This document shows positions 50,415 to 58,677 of a stretch of DNA of 64,000 bases, one piece after another. Within the stretch, counting starts at the first letter, position 1. Every line of letters starts with the position of its first letter. The stretch comes from Planctomycetota bacterium (GTDB taxonomy: Bacteria > Planctomycetota > UBA1135 > UBA2386): the NCBI GenBank assembly GCA_016716265.1, contig JADJWQ010000006.1, positions 3,375,501-3,439,500 on the forward strand. Direction: 5' to 3'. The notes beneath the pieces were generated by a model. It did no database searches and had not been told where the DNA came from. It saw nothing but the letters and a program-made list of their open reading frames with translations. The translations under genes and the position numbers were made by a program.

Positions 50415-53400
50415 ATGAAGCAACCGCTACCCGTCGCGCTCGTGGCGCTGGCCGCGACCCTCTGCGCCCAGGACGCCCCCACCGATCCGTCATCGAACCC
50501 GCTGACGGCCACCACGTTCGCGGCACTCGAGCTGCGCGGCATCGGCCCCGCGCTGTGCTCGGGACGCATCGCCGACGTCGCGGTCGATCCGGTCGAGCCG
50601 TCACGCTGGTTCGTCGCCGTCGCGTCGGGCGGCGTCTGGCGGACGGTCGACAACGGCACGACGTTCGAGCCCGTGTTCGACGACCAGGGCTCGTTCTCGA
50701 TCGGCTGCGTCGCGATCGATCCGGGCAATCGCCACGTCGTGTGGGTCGGCAGCGGCGAGAACAACAGCCAGCGCAGCGTGAGCTGGGGCGACGGCGTCTA
50801 CCGGTCGCGCGACGGCGGTGACACCTGGGAGAACGTCGGCCTGCACGACAGCGAGCACATCGGCCGCATCGCGATCGATCCGCGCGACTCGAACGTCGTG
50901 TGGGTCGCCGCGCAGGGCCCGCTGTGGCGCAGCGGCGGCGACCGCGGCCTGTACAAGACGGTCGACGGCGGTGCGAGCTGGACCCGCGTGCTGCACGTCA
51001 GCGACGACACCGGGATCAACGAGGTGCACCTGGACCCGCGCGATCCGGACGTCGCCTACGCGAGCTCCTACCAGCGCCGCCGGCACGTCTGGACGCTGAT
51101 CGACGGCGGCCCGGAGTCGACGATCTGGAAGTCGACCGACGGCGGCGCGAGCTGGCGGAAGATCGAGCGCGGGCTGCCGGGCGTCGACAAGGGTCGCATC
51201 GGCCTCGCGGTCTCGCCGGTCGACCCCGACGTGCTCTTCGCGATCGTGGAGGCGCAGCGGGGCGAGGGCGGCACGTTCCGCTCGACCGACCGCGGCGAGA
51301 GCTGGCAGAAGCAGAGCGACAAGGTCGCGAGCAGCCCGCAGTACTACCACGAGCTCGTCTGCGATCCCGCGGACGCCGACACCGTCTACTGCCTGGACAC
51401 CTGGACGACCGTGTCGCGCGACGCCGGCCGGACCTGGCAGCGGCTCGGCAATCTGCACCGGCACGTCGACGACCACGCGCTGTGGGTCGACCCGCGCGGC
51501 TCGCGGCACCTGATCGTCGGCGGTGATGGCGGGCTCTACGAGTCGTGGGACGGCGGCGCCCATTGGGACTTCAAGGAGAACCTGCCGGTCGCGCAGTTCT
51601 ACAAGGTCAGCGCCGACCAGGCGGCGCCGTTCTACAACGTCTACGGCGGCACGCAGGACAACAACTCGATGGGCGGGCCGTCGCGCACCACGAGCCTCGC
51701 CGGCATCACCAACGACGACTGGTTCGTGACGGTCGGGGGCGACGGCTACGAGGCGCAGGTCGACCCGACCGACCCGAATCTCGTCTACACGCAATGGCAG
51801 TACGGCGGGCTCGTCCGCCACGACCGCCGCAGCGGCGAGAACACCGACATCAAGCCGCGCGAGGCCCCCGGCGATCCGCCGATCGTGTGGAACTGGGACT
51901 CGCCGCTGCTGCTGAGCCACCACGTACCGACGCGGCTGTACTTCGGTGCGAACCGTCTGTTCCGCAGTGACGACCGCGGCGACTCGTGGGTCGCGGTGAG
52001 CGGCGATCTGACGCGCGGCATCGACCGCGACACGCTGCCGGTCATGGGCCGCGTGCAGGACGTCGACGCGGTCGCCAAGGACGCCTCGACGTCGGTGTAC
52101 GGCAACAGCGTCGCGCTGACCGAATCGCCGCTCGACGCCGGCATCCTCTGGGTGGGCACCGACGACGGACTGGTGCACACGACCGCCGACGGCGGCGCGA
52201 GCTGGCGGCGCATCGAGTCGTTCCCCGGCGTCCCGGAGCGCACCTACGTCAGCAGGCTGGAGGCCTCGTGGCACAGCGCCGACCGCGTCTACGCCGCGTT
52301 CGACAACCACAAGAACGGGGACTTCACGCCCTACCTGCTGGTCAGCGACGACCGCGGCACGACATGGCGATCGATCGCGTCGGATCTGCCGGCGCGCGAC
52401 GTCGTCTACGCGATCGCCGAGGACCACGCCGACGAGGACCTGCTGTTCTGCGGCACCGAGTTCGGCGTCTGGTTCAGCATCGACCGCGGCGCGCACTGGA
52501 TCGAGCTGACCGGCGGCATGCCGACGATCGCCGTGCGCGACCTCGAGATCCAGCGGCGCGAGAGCGACCTCGTGGTCGGCACGTTCGGCCGCGGCATCTA
52601 CATCCTGGACGACTACTCGCCGTTGCGCACGGTGTCGGCCGAACGGCTCGGCGAGCCAGCCGTGCTGTTCGCGCCGCGCCCCGCCCCGCTCTACGTGCCG
52701 GGCTCGCGCCTCGGCATGAACGACGGTCTCGGCGCGCAGGGCTCGACCTACTTCACGGCGCCCAACCCTCCGTTCGGGGCGGTGCTCACGTACCACCTGC
52801 GCGACGGTCTGAAGACCCGTCGCGAGCGCCGCGAGGAGGCCCAGCGCGCCGCCCGCGAGGCGGGCTCGAGCCATCCCTACCCCGGCTACGCCGAGCTGCG
52901 CGCGGAGGACGAGGAGGTGGCGCCCGAGGTGTTCGTCACGATCCGCGACGCTGCCGGCGAGGTCGTGCGGCGCGTGCCCGGACCGCGCACCGCCGGGCTG
53001 CACCGGATCGCCTGGGACCTGCGCTACCCGCGCGCGACCGCGGTCGTGCTCGGCGCCGACGAGCCGTCGCCCTGGGGGCCGCCGGACGCCGGCCCGCTCG
53101 TCCTCGGCGGCACGTTCACGGCGACGTTGGAGGCGATCACCGACGGCCGCACGGAGTCGCTGGCCGGCCCGGTCGCACTCGAAGTCGCGCCGCTGAACCT
53201 GGCGACGCTCGGCGCAGCCGATCGGGCCGCGGTGCTCGAGTTCCAGCGCCAGGTCGTCGAACTGCGCCGCGCGACCCGCATGGCGAGCGACGCGCTGGAA
53301 GACCTGCGGAGCCGCGTCGAGCACGCGCGCGTCGCGGTCCGCGACACCGGCGCCGCCGACCCGGCCCTGCTGGAGCGACTGCGGGCGCTCGATGCGGAGC

Positions 53401-53702
53401 TCGCGGCGCTGCGCATCGCATTGCGTGGCGACTCCACGATCTCGGACCGCAACGGGCAGGCGCCGATGGCGATCAGCGAGCGCGTCGAGAACATCGCCTC
53501 CGCACAGCTCCACACGACGTCCGCACCGACCCGCACCGAGCGCGACGCCTACCGGCACGCGGCCGACGCGTTCGAGCCGCTGCTCGCCGACCTGCGCCGG
53601 ATCGCGATCGAGGAGCTGCCCGCGATCGAGCGGGAGCTGGAGCGCGCGGGAGCACCCGCGACGCCCGGCCGGCTGCCGGACTGGAAGCGCGGCGGGCGCT
53701 GA
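50415..53702 (+). CDS. secreted VPS10/sortilin-like BNR-repeat protein
   Basis: A 1095-aa protein with signal peptide MKQPLPVALVALAATLCAQ. About ten BNR/Asp-box blades are visible (GGVWRTVDNGTTFEPV, GVYRSRDGGDTWENV, GLYKTVDGGASWTRV, STIWKSTDGGASWRKI, GTFRSTDRGESWQKQ, LVHTTADGGASWRRI), giving a large VPS10-type propeller. After about residue 740 a beta domain (VFVTIRDAAGEVVRRVPG, GLHRIAWDLRYP) precedes a helical tail. Homologues are common in Planctomycetota and Acidobacteriota as secreted proteins of unknown function. It stops 7 bp before the converging DUF2167 stop. Confidence 0.85.
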   Translation: MKQPLPVALVALAATLCAQDAPTDPSSNPLTATTFAALELRGIGPALCSGRIADVAVDPVEPSRWFVAVASGGVWRTVDNGTTFEPVFDDQGSFSIGCVAIDPGNRHVVWVGSGENNSQRSVSWGDGVYRSRDGGDTWENVGLHDSEHIGRIAIDPRDSNVVWVAAQGPLWRSGGDRGLYKTVDGGASWTRVLHVSDDTGINEVHLDPRDPDVAYASSYQRRRHVWTLIDGGPESTIWKSTDGGASWRKIERGLPGVDKGRIGLAVSPVDPDVLFAIVEAQRGEGGTFRSTDRGESWQKQSDKVASSPQYYHELVCDPADADTVYCLDTWTTVSRDAGRTWQRLGNLHRHVDDHALWVDPRGSRHLIVGGDGGLYESWDGGAHWDFKENLPVAQFYKVSADQAAPFYNVYGGTQDNNSMGGPSRTTSLAGITNDDWFVTVGGDGYEAQVDPTDPNLVYTQWQYGGLVRHDRRSGENTDIKPREAPGDPPIVWNWDSPLLLSHHVPTRLYFGANRLFRSDDRGDSWVAVSGDLTRGIDRDTLPVMGRVQDVDAVAKDASTSVYGNSVALTESPLDAGILWVGTDDGLVHTTADGGASWRRIESFPGVPERTYVSRLEASWHSADRVYAAFDNHKNGDFTPYLLVSDDRGTTWRSIASDLPARDVVYAIAEDHADEDLLFCGTEFGVWFSIDRGAHWIELTGGMPTIAVRDLEIQRRESDLVVGTFGRGIYILDDYSPLRTVSAERLGEPAVLFAPRPAPLYVPGSRLGMNDGLGAQGSTYFTAPNPPFGAVLTYHLRDGLKTRRERREEAQRAAREAGSSHPYPGYAELRAEDEEVAPEVFVTIRDAAGEVVRRVPGPRTAGLHRIAWDLRYPRATAVVLGADEPSPWGPPDAGPLVLGGTFTATLEAITDGRTESLAGPVALEVAPLNLATLGAADRAAVLEFQRQVVELRRATRMASDALEDLRSRVEHARVAVRDTGAADPALLERLRALDAELAALRIALRGDSTISDRNGQAPMAISERVENIASAQLHTTSAPTRTERDAYRHAADAFEPLLADLRRIAIEELPAIERELERAGAPATPGRLPDWKRGGR

Positions 53703-53709
53703 GCGCCCG

Positions 53710-54624
53710 TCACGCGCTCGCGGTCGGCTCCTGCGCGGACTTTCTGCGCCCGAGAAGCCGGGCGACGAAGGCCCCGAGCGCGGCGAGGCCGAGCGCGATC
53801 GGCTTCCAGAGCCCCGCGAGGACCTTCAGGAGTCCGCCCTTGGCGAGCAGCTTGCCGCCGATCAGCACGCCGATGCCGCCGGCGACCAGCGGGTCGACGC
53901 CCTCCTGGTAGTCCTCGTAGCGCTCGCCCTGCACGAACGATACCGCCGGCAGCAGCTGCTGCGTCGCCTCGCGGACCTCGCCGAGCTCCGGCATGCCCGC
54001 GACCGCCTGCAGCACCAGCGTGCCGCGCCGCCCCAGGATGCGGATGTCGTAGTTCAACGACTCGCCGGACTCGAACCGGAGGTGCTTGGCCCAGTAGAGC
54101 TTCCTGCCCGCGGAGTCGTAGTGCGGACGCTCCGCCCAGCCGACCAGCTCGAGCTCCTCGTAGCCGGCCTTGCGCCGCGCGGCATTGCCATTGCGCGTCG
54201 CCTCCTGCATCGCCTTCAGCAGCTCGTCGTAGTCGATGCTCCCGGCGTCGCTGTCGTCGTGGTGGCCCTCGTCGTCGTAGCTGACGATGATCGCCCACGT
54301 CGGCGTGCCCTCGGCATCCGACTCGAAGCCGGGGGGCGTCAGCAGTCCGAGGGTGTCGGGGTTGGGCGGATTGCCCCACACCTCCTCGACGATGTTCCGA
54401 GCCCCGCGCTGCTGCAGGTAGTGCCAGCCGTCGGGGACGTCGATGGTCGCCTTGCCGCCCTGCACGGTGACGCGCCCGGTCTGCGGGTCGAGCGATCGGA
54501 AGTGCTGCGACCAGGTCGTGCCTGGCTCGGCATCCTGCGCCGTTGCGGGCAGGGCCGCCGCCACGGCGAGACCGATCGAGAGGAGCGCGGCGCGCGCACC
54601 ACGATGAAGCTGCGTCGGAGTCAT
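53710..54624 (-). CDS. DUF2167 membrane protein
   Basis: A 304-aa protein with a signal peptide (ARAALLSIGLAVAAALPATAQ). The DUF2167 pattern is clear: GKATIDVPDGWHYLQQRGARNIVEEVWGNPP, LGLLTPPGF, WAIIVSYDDEGHHDDSDAGSIDYDELLKAMQ, LELVGWAERPHYDSAGRKLYWAKHLRF and LNYDIRILGRRGTLVLQAVAG. A C-terminal pair of hydrophobic stretches (GGIGVLIGGKLLAKGGLLKVLAGLW, PIALGLAALGAFVARLLG) anchors it. The role is unknown. AGGAA lies about 9 nt before the ATG. Confidence 0.82.
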   Translation of the reverse strand: MTPTQLHRGARAALLSIGLAVAAALPATAQDAEPGTTWSQHFRSLDPQTGRVTVQGGKATIDVPDGWHYLQQRGARNIVEEVWGNPPNPDTLGLLTPPGFESDAEGTPTWAIIVSYDDEGHHDDSDAGSIDYDELLKAMQEATRNGNAARRKAGYEELELVGWAERPHYDSAGRKLYWAKHLRFESGESLNYDIRILGRRGTLVLQAVAGMPELGEVREATQQLLPAVSFVQGERYEDYQEGVDPLVAGGIGVLIGGKLLAKGGLLKVLAGLWKPIALGLAALGAFVARLLGRRKSAQEPTASA

Positions 54625-54850
54625 GCCTGGATTCCTGGTCGGATCCGGCCACGCCGTCGCGTCCGGGTCCGTCGTCGGGATCGTCGCGATCGGGAACCCG
54701 CGCGCAACCGAGCGAGTCGGTGAAGAGCCGGATCCCCGGCCGATCCTCGTCCGGGTTATTCGCCCGGACGCCGGGCATGGCTCCCGAGTGAGCCCCCGCA
54801 TGACCGACACTCTCGTGGCGTGGCGCTATGGTCGGCCCGGAGCCAGCGCC

Positions 54851-56584
54851 ATGCCCCGACCCCTCGCAATCCTCGCCGTCGCCGCGCTCGCAACCGGCGC
54901 ACTGCCCGCCCAGCAGCCGACGCTCCTCGTCGACGACCTGCTCGCACCGCGCGCCCGGCGGGCGCTGGACGACGGCACGGATTGGGTTCACCGGTCGTTC
55001 TCGGGCCTCGAGTTCGGCGGCGACGACGAGACCCTCCCGTGGCACGCGATCCACGGCGAGTCGGCGCTGCTGCCGCGCGCCTTCGACCAGGGCTCGGACG
55101 AAGAGCCGCGCGGGCGGCTGACGGCGGACTCGCTGTCGGCGTCGATCGAGGCGATGCGCGGTGCCCACGACGATTCGTTGTCGTTCGTCGAGCTCGGCGA
55201 GCACATCGGGCTACGCACGGCATATCCCGAGCAGGTGACGACCACGCTCCAGCGCCTGCGGGAGATGCTGCCCGGGCCGATCGATCTCGAGCTGACGCTG
55301 GAACGGCTGACCGACGCCGAGACCGCTCTGCTCCTGCAGGGCACGCTGCGCTTCACCAACGGCGAAACGAGGACCCTGGCGGACGTCGAGCACCGTCAGG
55401 TGTTGCGGGACTTCGACGTCGAGATCGCGCAGTCCGCTGCGACGGCCAATCCGATCGAGCATCGGCTCTCGTACGGCACGTCGATCGCCGCGCGCGCACG
55501 GCCGCTGCCGTTCCGCGACGAAGTCGTCGTCGAGCTCGTCGCTCGCAGCGCACGACCGATCCCGACCGCTCCCATCCGCCCGCACACCGAGTTCGGTCCG
55601 CTCGACCGGATCGCCACGCGCGTCGACGAGGCCGGCTTGGCGTTCAGGCTCGGCCGCGGTGAGCCCACGACGCACGAGTGGCGCGACCTCGACGGCGCGC
55701 TGCTTCGACTGACCTGTCGAGCAACGTGGCGGTCGCCCGCGGCCCCGCGCGGAGCCGAGCCACGCATCGTGTGGTCACCGTTGCTCGGACCGCCGGTCCT
55801 CGGCTTCCGCAGCGCCCGCCGCCCTCCGCCGGAGGAGCTCGTCGAGCGGGCGGAGGTGGCAGCGACCGTCGAGTGGTCGATCTCGGAGGACGGCAGCGAC
55901 TGCGTGCGTTGCTTCGAGATCGGCGACGCCGGAGGGGGCATCCTGGTGCTCGGCGGTGACGCCGCTGGCGCTCGCCTCGGCCGGACCATCGACCAGCGCA
56001 TCGACGCGCTGCTGTTCCCGGTCGACGTCGAGATCGACGTATTCGACGTGCCGCTCGCCGCTGTCGGCACCGATGCCGCCACGGACGCACGACCCCTCGC
56101 GAGGCTGCGCGGCAACGTGCTCGCCGAGCTGCCGGCCTGCTTCGCGAGCGCGCGTGAGCAGAGCTACCTGGACGACTTCGACGTCGAGGTCGCGCAGTCC
56201 GCACGCATACCGGATCCGAAGACGCGCCCGTGCGAGGACGGCTGGTTCGCCACCGTGCGCGTCGACCGCGTGGAAGGCGGTCGTCTCGGTACCGTGAATC
56301 TGTGCCTGCAGGTCGAACGCCTGGTCGAGCTGCGGCAGATGACGACCCGCATCAATGCGGCGGTGCAGGCGCTCGCGAACGTCACCGACGACAGCCGGCC
56401 ACCGTCGGTCTGGATGCCGCAGGACGTGGTGACGCTCGAGCAACCCGTCGTCCGGACCATGCGGCTCGTCGAGGATCTCGAGCTGGATGCCGAGGGCCGC
56501 GCCGAGCTGGTGCGCTCCGCGACCGGCTTGCTGGGACCGGGTCGCGCATTGGTCGTACGGGCACGCATCCGACCGTCCGACTGA
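54851..56584 (+). CDS. secreted protein with duplicated DFDVExAQSA motif, unknown
   Basis: A 577-aa exported protein (MPRPLAILAVAALATGALPAQ). The chain is beta/helix mixed and contains the phrase DFDVEIAQSA at 187-196 and again DFDVEVAQSA at 443-452, each after a Leu/Arg-rich helix (TLRFTNGETRTLADVEHRQVL; LARLRGNVLAELPACFASAR). This indicates an internal duplication. I do not recognise the family; the strand pattern is loosely reminiscent of secretin-type proteins but no secretin signature is present. A TATGGT box (54827-54832) lies 18 nt before the ATG. An earlier ATG at 54623 would overlap the divergent DUF2167 start and precede the signal peptide. Confidence 0.58.
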   Translation: MPRPLAILAVAALATGALPAQQPTLLVDDLLAPRARRALDDGTDWVHRSFSGLEFGGDDETLPWHAIHGESALLPRAFDQGSDEEPRGRLTADSLSASIEAMRGAHDDSLSFVELGEHIGLRTAYPEQVTTTLQRLREMLPGPIDLELTLERLTDAETALLLQGTLRFTNGETRTLADVEHRQVLRDFDVEIAQSAATANPIEHRLSYGTSIAARARPLPFRDEVVVELVARSARPIPTAPIRPHTEFGPLDRIATRVDEAGLAFRLGRGEPTTHEWRDLDGALLRLTCRATWRSPAAPRGAEPRIVWSPLLGPPVLGFRSARRPPPEELVERAEVAATVEWSISEDGSDCVRCFEIGDAGGGILVLGGDAAGARLGRTIDQRIDALLFPVDVEIDVFDVPLAAVGTDAATDARPLARLRGNVLAELPACFASAREQSYLDDFDVEVAQSARIPDPKTRPCEDGWFATVRVDRVEGGRLGTVNLCLQVERLVELRQMTTRINAAVQALANVTDDSRPPSVWMPQDVVTLEQPVVRTMRLVEDLELDAEGRAELVRSATGLLGPGRALVVRARIRPSD

Positions 56585-56691
56585 GCATCGAGGGCGCCCG
56601 GACGTCGCGGCGCGTCGACTCGTGGGATCGAGTGGGGACTCCACTCTGCCCAGCGGGCAGCTCCGTCGACCGTTCGGAGCGAAGGAAACCG

Positions 56692-56709
56692 GGGAGATCA
56701 GGGAGATCA
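56692..56709 (+). promoter_or_regulatory. duplicated Shine-Dalgarno sequence
   Basis: GGGAGATCA is repeated head to tail just before ATG 56714. Each unit contains a GGGAG ribosome-binding core, spaced 17 and 8 nt from the start codon. Confidence 0.55.
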
Positions 56710-56713
56710 GGTC

Positions 56714-57532
56714 ATGAACGCAGAACGCATCGACAAGGCCCTCGACGGCGTCTATCAGCGGTTCGCGTCACTCGACGCGAAGGCCGCAGCCGACTTCATG
56801 GAGGCGATCATCGAGCGGGTCTACCGGACCTGGTTGCGCGACGGCGCACTCGCGGTCGACATGGGCGCGTGCGTCGGCCGCCACACGGCTCCGATGGCAG
56901 AGGCGGTCGGCACCGCAGGACGGGTCGTGGCCTTCGAGCCGGTGCCGTCGAGCGCGCGGACCTTGCGGAAGAACCTCGCGGCGCGCGATGTCCTGACGCG
57001 GGTCGATGTGCACGAGTGTGCGCTGTCGAACACCAGCGGCACGGCGGAGTTCTTCGTCGCCGAGCAACTCGTCGGCTGGAGCGGGCTCCGCCAGCGCCCC
57101 CGCTACGGCCGCGAGACGAGCGTGCGACCGATCGAGACTCCGGTCCACACACTCGACGAGCTGTTGAGGACGCGCGAGCGGGCCGTCGCGTTCATCAAGG
57201 CCGACCTGGAGGGCGGTGAGCTGCACGCATTGCAGGGTGCCCGCGACATCCTGACTCACGACCGACCCATCGTCGTCCTCGAAGCGGACATCAAGTCTGC
57301 CGCGCGCATGTACGGCTTCGAGACGGAGGAGTACTTCGGGTACTTCGACAGCGTCCGCTACGGCCTGAAGGACGTGTTCGGCTGCCCGATGTTCCGCCGC
57401 AACGTGGCCAAGCGCTACCCGTGGTATCTGGTCGCCTACCCGCTCGAACGCGACTCCGAGACGTCCAAGGTCCTGGCGGTGGCGCTCGTCGGCGAGATGC
57501 TCCGCCGCTTCATCGGCGGCGACGGCTCGTGA
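56714..57532 (+). CDS. FkbM-family methyltransferase
   Basis: A 272-aa SAM-dependent methyltransferase. Motif I is LAVDMGACVGRHTAPMAE, then VVAFEPVPSSARTLRKNL (the acidic Glu of the FkbM loop), FIKADLEGGELHALQGARDIL (FkbM KIDxEGxE-like motif) and RPIVVLEA. There is no signal peptide, so it is cytosolic. FkbM enzymes O-methylate sugars or natural products; the substrate is unknown. It follows the unrecognised secreted gene by 130 bp and has a duplicated ribosome-binding sequence. Confidence 0.82.
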   Translation: MNAERIDKALDGVYQRFASLDAKAAADFMEAIIERVYRTWLRDGALAVDMGACVGRHTAPMAEAVGTAGRVVAFEPVPSSARTLRKNLAARDVLTRVDVHECALSNTSGTAEFFVAEQLVGWSGLRQRPRYGRETSVRPIETPVHTLDELLRTRERAVAFIKADLEGGELHALQGARDILTHDRPIVVLEADIKSAARMYGFETEEYFGYFDSVRYGLKDVFGCPMFRRNVAKRYPWYLVAYPLERDSETSKVLAVALVGEMLRRFIGGDGS

Positions 57533-57548
57533 CGGAAGCCGGGCAGCG

Positions 57549-57950
57549 CTACTGCGCGGCGATGCCCTGGATCTCGATGCGCGCCTCCTCGTCGAGCAAC
57601 GAGGCGACCATGAACATGGCCATGCCCGGGTAGTGGCGCCCGCACAGCTCCCTCCACGTCCTCCCGAACGCTCGGCGGGCGGTCGCGTAGTCGTCACGAC
57701 TGGTCACGTAGAAGTTGAGCTGCACGAGATCCGAGAAGTCCATGCCCGCCTCGCGCAGCACGACGCCGACGTTGCGCATCGCGCGCTCCATCTGCGCGAC
57801 GAGGTCGCCGGGCGTCTCGACCCGGCCGCTGCGGTCGTAGCCGCACTGGCCAGCGAGATACAGCGTGCGCACGGGGCCGTGCTCGACGAGCCAGCCGTGC
57901 GAGAACCCGACGGGATCCGCGAGCTCGGCAGGGTTGATCGGTCGCTTCAT
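57549..57950 (-). CDS. ridA: RidA family protein
   Basis: A 133-aa protein of RidA/YjgF type. Features are GPVRTLYLAGQCGYDRSGRVE, DLVAQMERAMRNVGVVLREAGMDFSDLVQLNFYVTS and the C-terminal ARIEIQGIA with the Arg expected to hold the substrate carboxylate. RidA enzymes hydrolyse reactive enamine/imine intermediates. It is the last gene of a run with kynB- and kynU-like genes on the same strand, which could mean a specialised (2-aminomuconate deaminase-like) role in kynurenine breakdown. A TACGCT box lies 9 nt before the ATG, suggesting a separate leaderless transcript. Confidence 0.82.
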   Translation of the reverse strand: MKRPINPAELADPVGFSHGWLVEHGPVRTLYLAGQCGYDRSGRVETPGDLVAQMERAMRNVGVVLREAGMDFSDLVQLNFYVTSRDDYATARRAFGRTWRELCGRHYPGMAMFMVASLLDEEARIEIQGIAAQ

Positions 57951-57959
57951 GCGGCGTCG

Positions 57960-57965
57960 AGCGTA
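57960..57965 (-). promoter_or_regulatory. TANNNT -10-like box of ridA
   Basis: TACGCT on the minus strand, 9 nt before the ATG at 57950. Confidence 0.4.
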
Positions 57966-58041
57966 TCCGCCGCGAGTCGTGGAAATCGGACCCGGTACGG
58001 ATCGGGAGTCGCGCCGATCCGACGTCAGCGGGCCCAGAGGA

Positions 58042-58677
58042 TCAGAGGTCCCGCAGGATCGCGCGGACGGGGGAGGAATCGCCGTGGAGGATGCGGAGCG
58101 GGAGGGCGATCAGCTCGTAGTCGCCGGGCGGGACGCCGCGGAGGTCGAGGTTCTCGAGGATCGCGACGTGGCCGCGGTGCAGGATCCGGTGGGCCTCGAG
58201 CTCCTTCGAGGTGGCGTGGTCCATGCTCGGCGTGTCGATGCCGACGAGGCGCAGGCCCGCGGCGACGACTGCGGCCGCGGCCGCGGGCCCCAGCGCCGTG
58301 AACGCGGGGTCGAACACCGTGTGGTCGTGATCGGGTCGCGTCCGCAGCAGCAGACGCTCGACGCCGGCGAGCGCCTCGGCGGTCAGTGCCGACGCCGGGA
58401 CGAGCCGCGGGTCACCTTGGCCGCGCACGTCGAGCACGCGGCAGCGGCCGAGGTAGGCCTCGAGTGGCACGTCGGCGATCGGGCGGCCGGCCGGATCGAA
58501 GTGCAGCGGGGCGTCGGTGTGCGTGCCGCAATGGACCGACAGCTGGATCGTCGACACGTTGCACGACGCACCCTCGTCCATGCGCAGCACCCAGTCCTGG
58601 CTGAACGGCGTGTCGCCCGGGAACACGGCCGTCGCCGGCGAGAGCGGTTCGGAGACGTCCCAGATGCGGCGGCTCAT
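58042..58677 (-). CDS. kynB: cyclase family protein, probable kynurenine formamidase
   Basis: A 211-aa protein of the cyclase/KynB fold. Metal-binding residues are in HCGTHTDAPLHFDPAG, with the early WDVSEPLSPATAVFPGDTPF, GIDTPSMDHATSKELEAHRILH and VAILENLDLRGVPPGDYELIALPLRI. These match metal-dependent kynurenine formamidase, which hydrolyses N-formylkynurenine. Its ATG overlaps the stop of the kynU-like gene by 4 nt (ATGA), consistent with a kynurenine-pathway operon. Confidence 0.82.
   Translation of the reverse strand: MSRRIWDVSEPLSPATAVFPGDTPFSQDWVLRMDEGASCNVSTIQLSVHCGTHTDAPLHFDPAGRPIADVPLEAYLGRCRVLDVRGQGDPRLVPASALTAEALAGVERLLLRTRPDHDHTVFDPAFTALGPAAAAAVVAAGLRLVGIDTPSMDHATSKELEAHRILHRGHVAILENLDLRGVPPGDYELIALPLRILHGDSSPVRAILRDL

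Noticed and set aside
50601..53558. 985-aa minus-strand frame opposite the VPS10/BNR gene
   Set aside because: It is a shadow of a well-supported gene and lacks any signal or motif.
54623..54850. Upstream extension of the gene starting at 54851
   Set aside because: It would overlap the divergent DUF2167 start codon and place the signal peptide internally; the TATGGT box lies in it.
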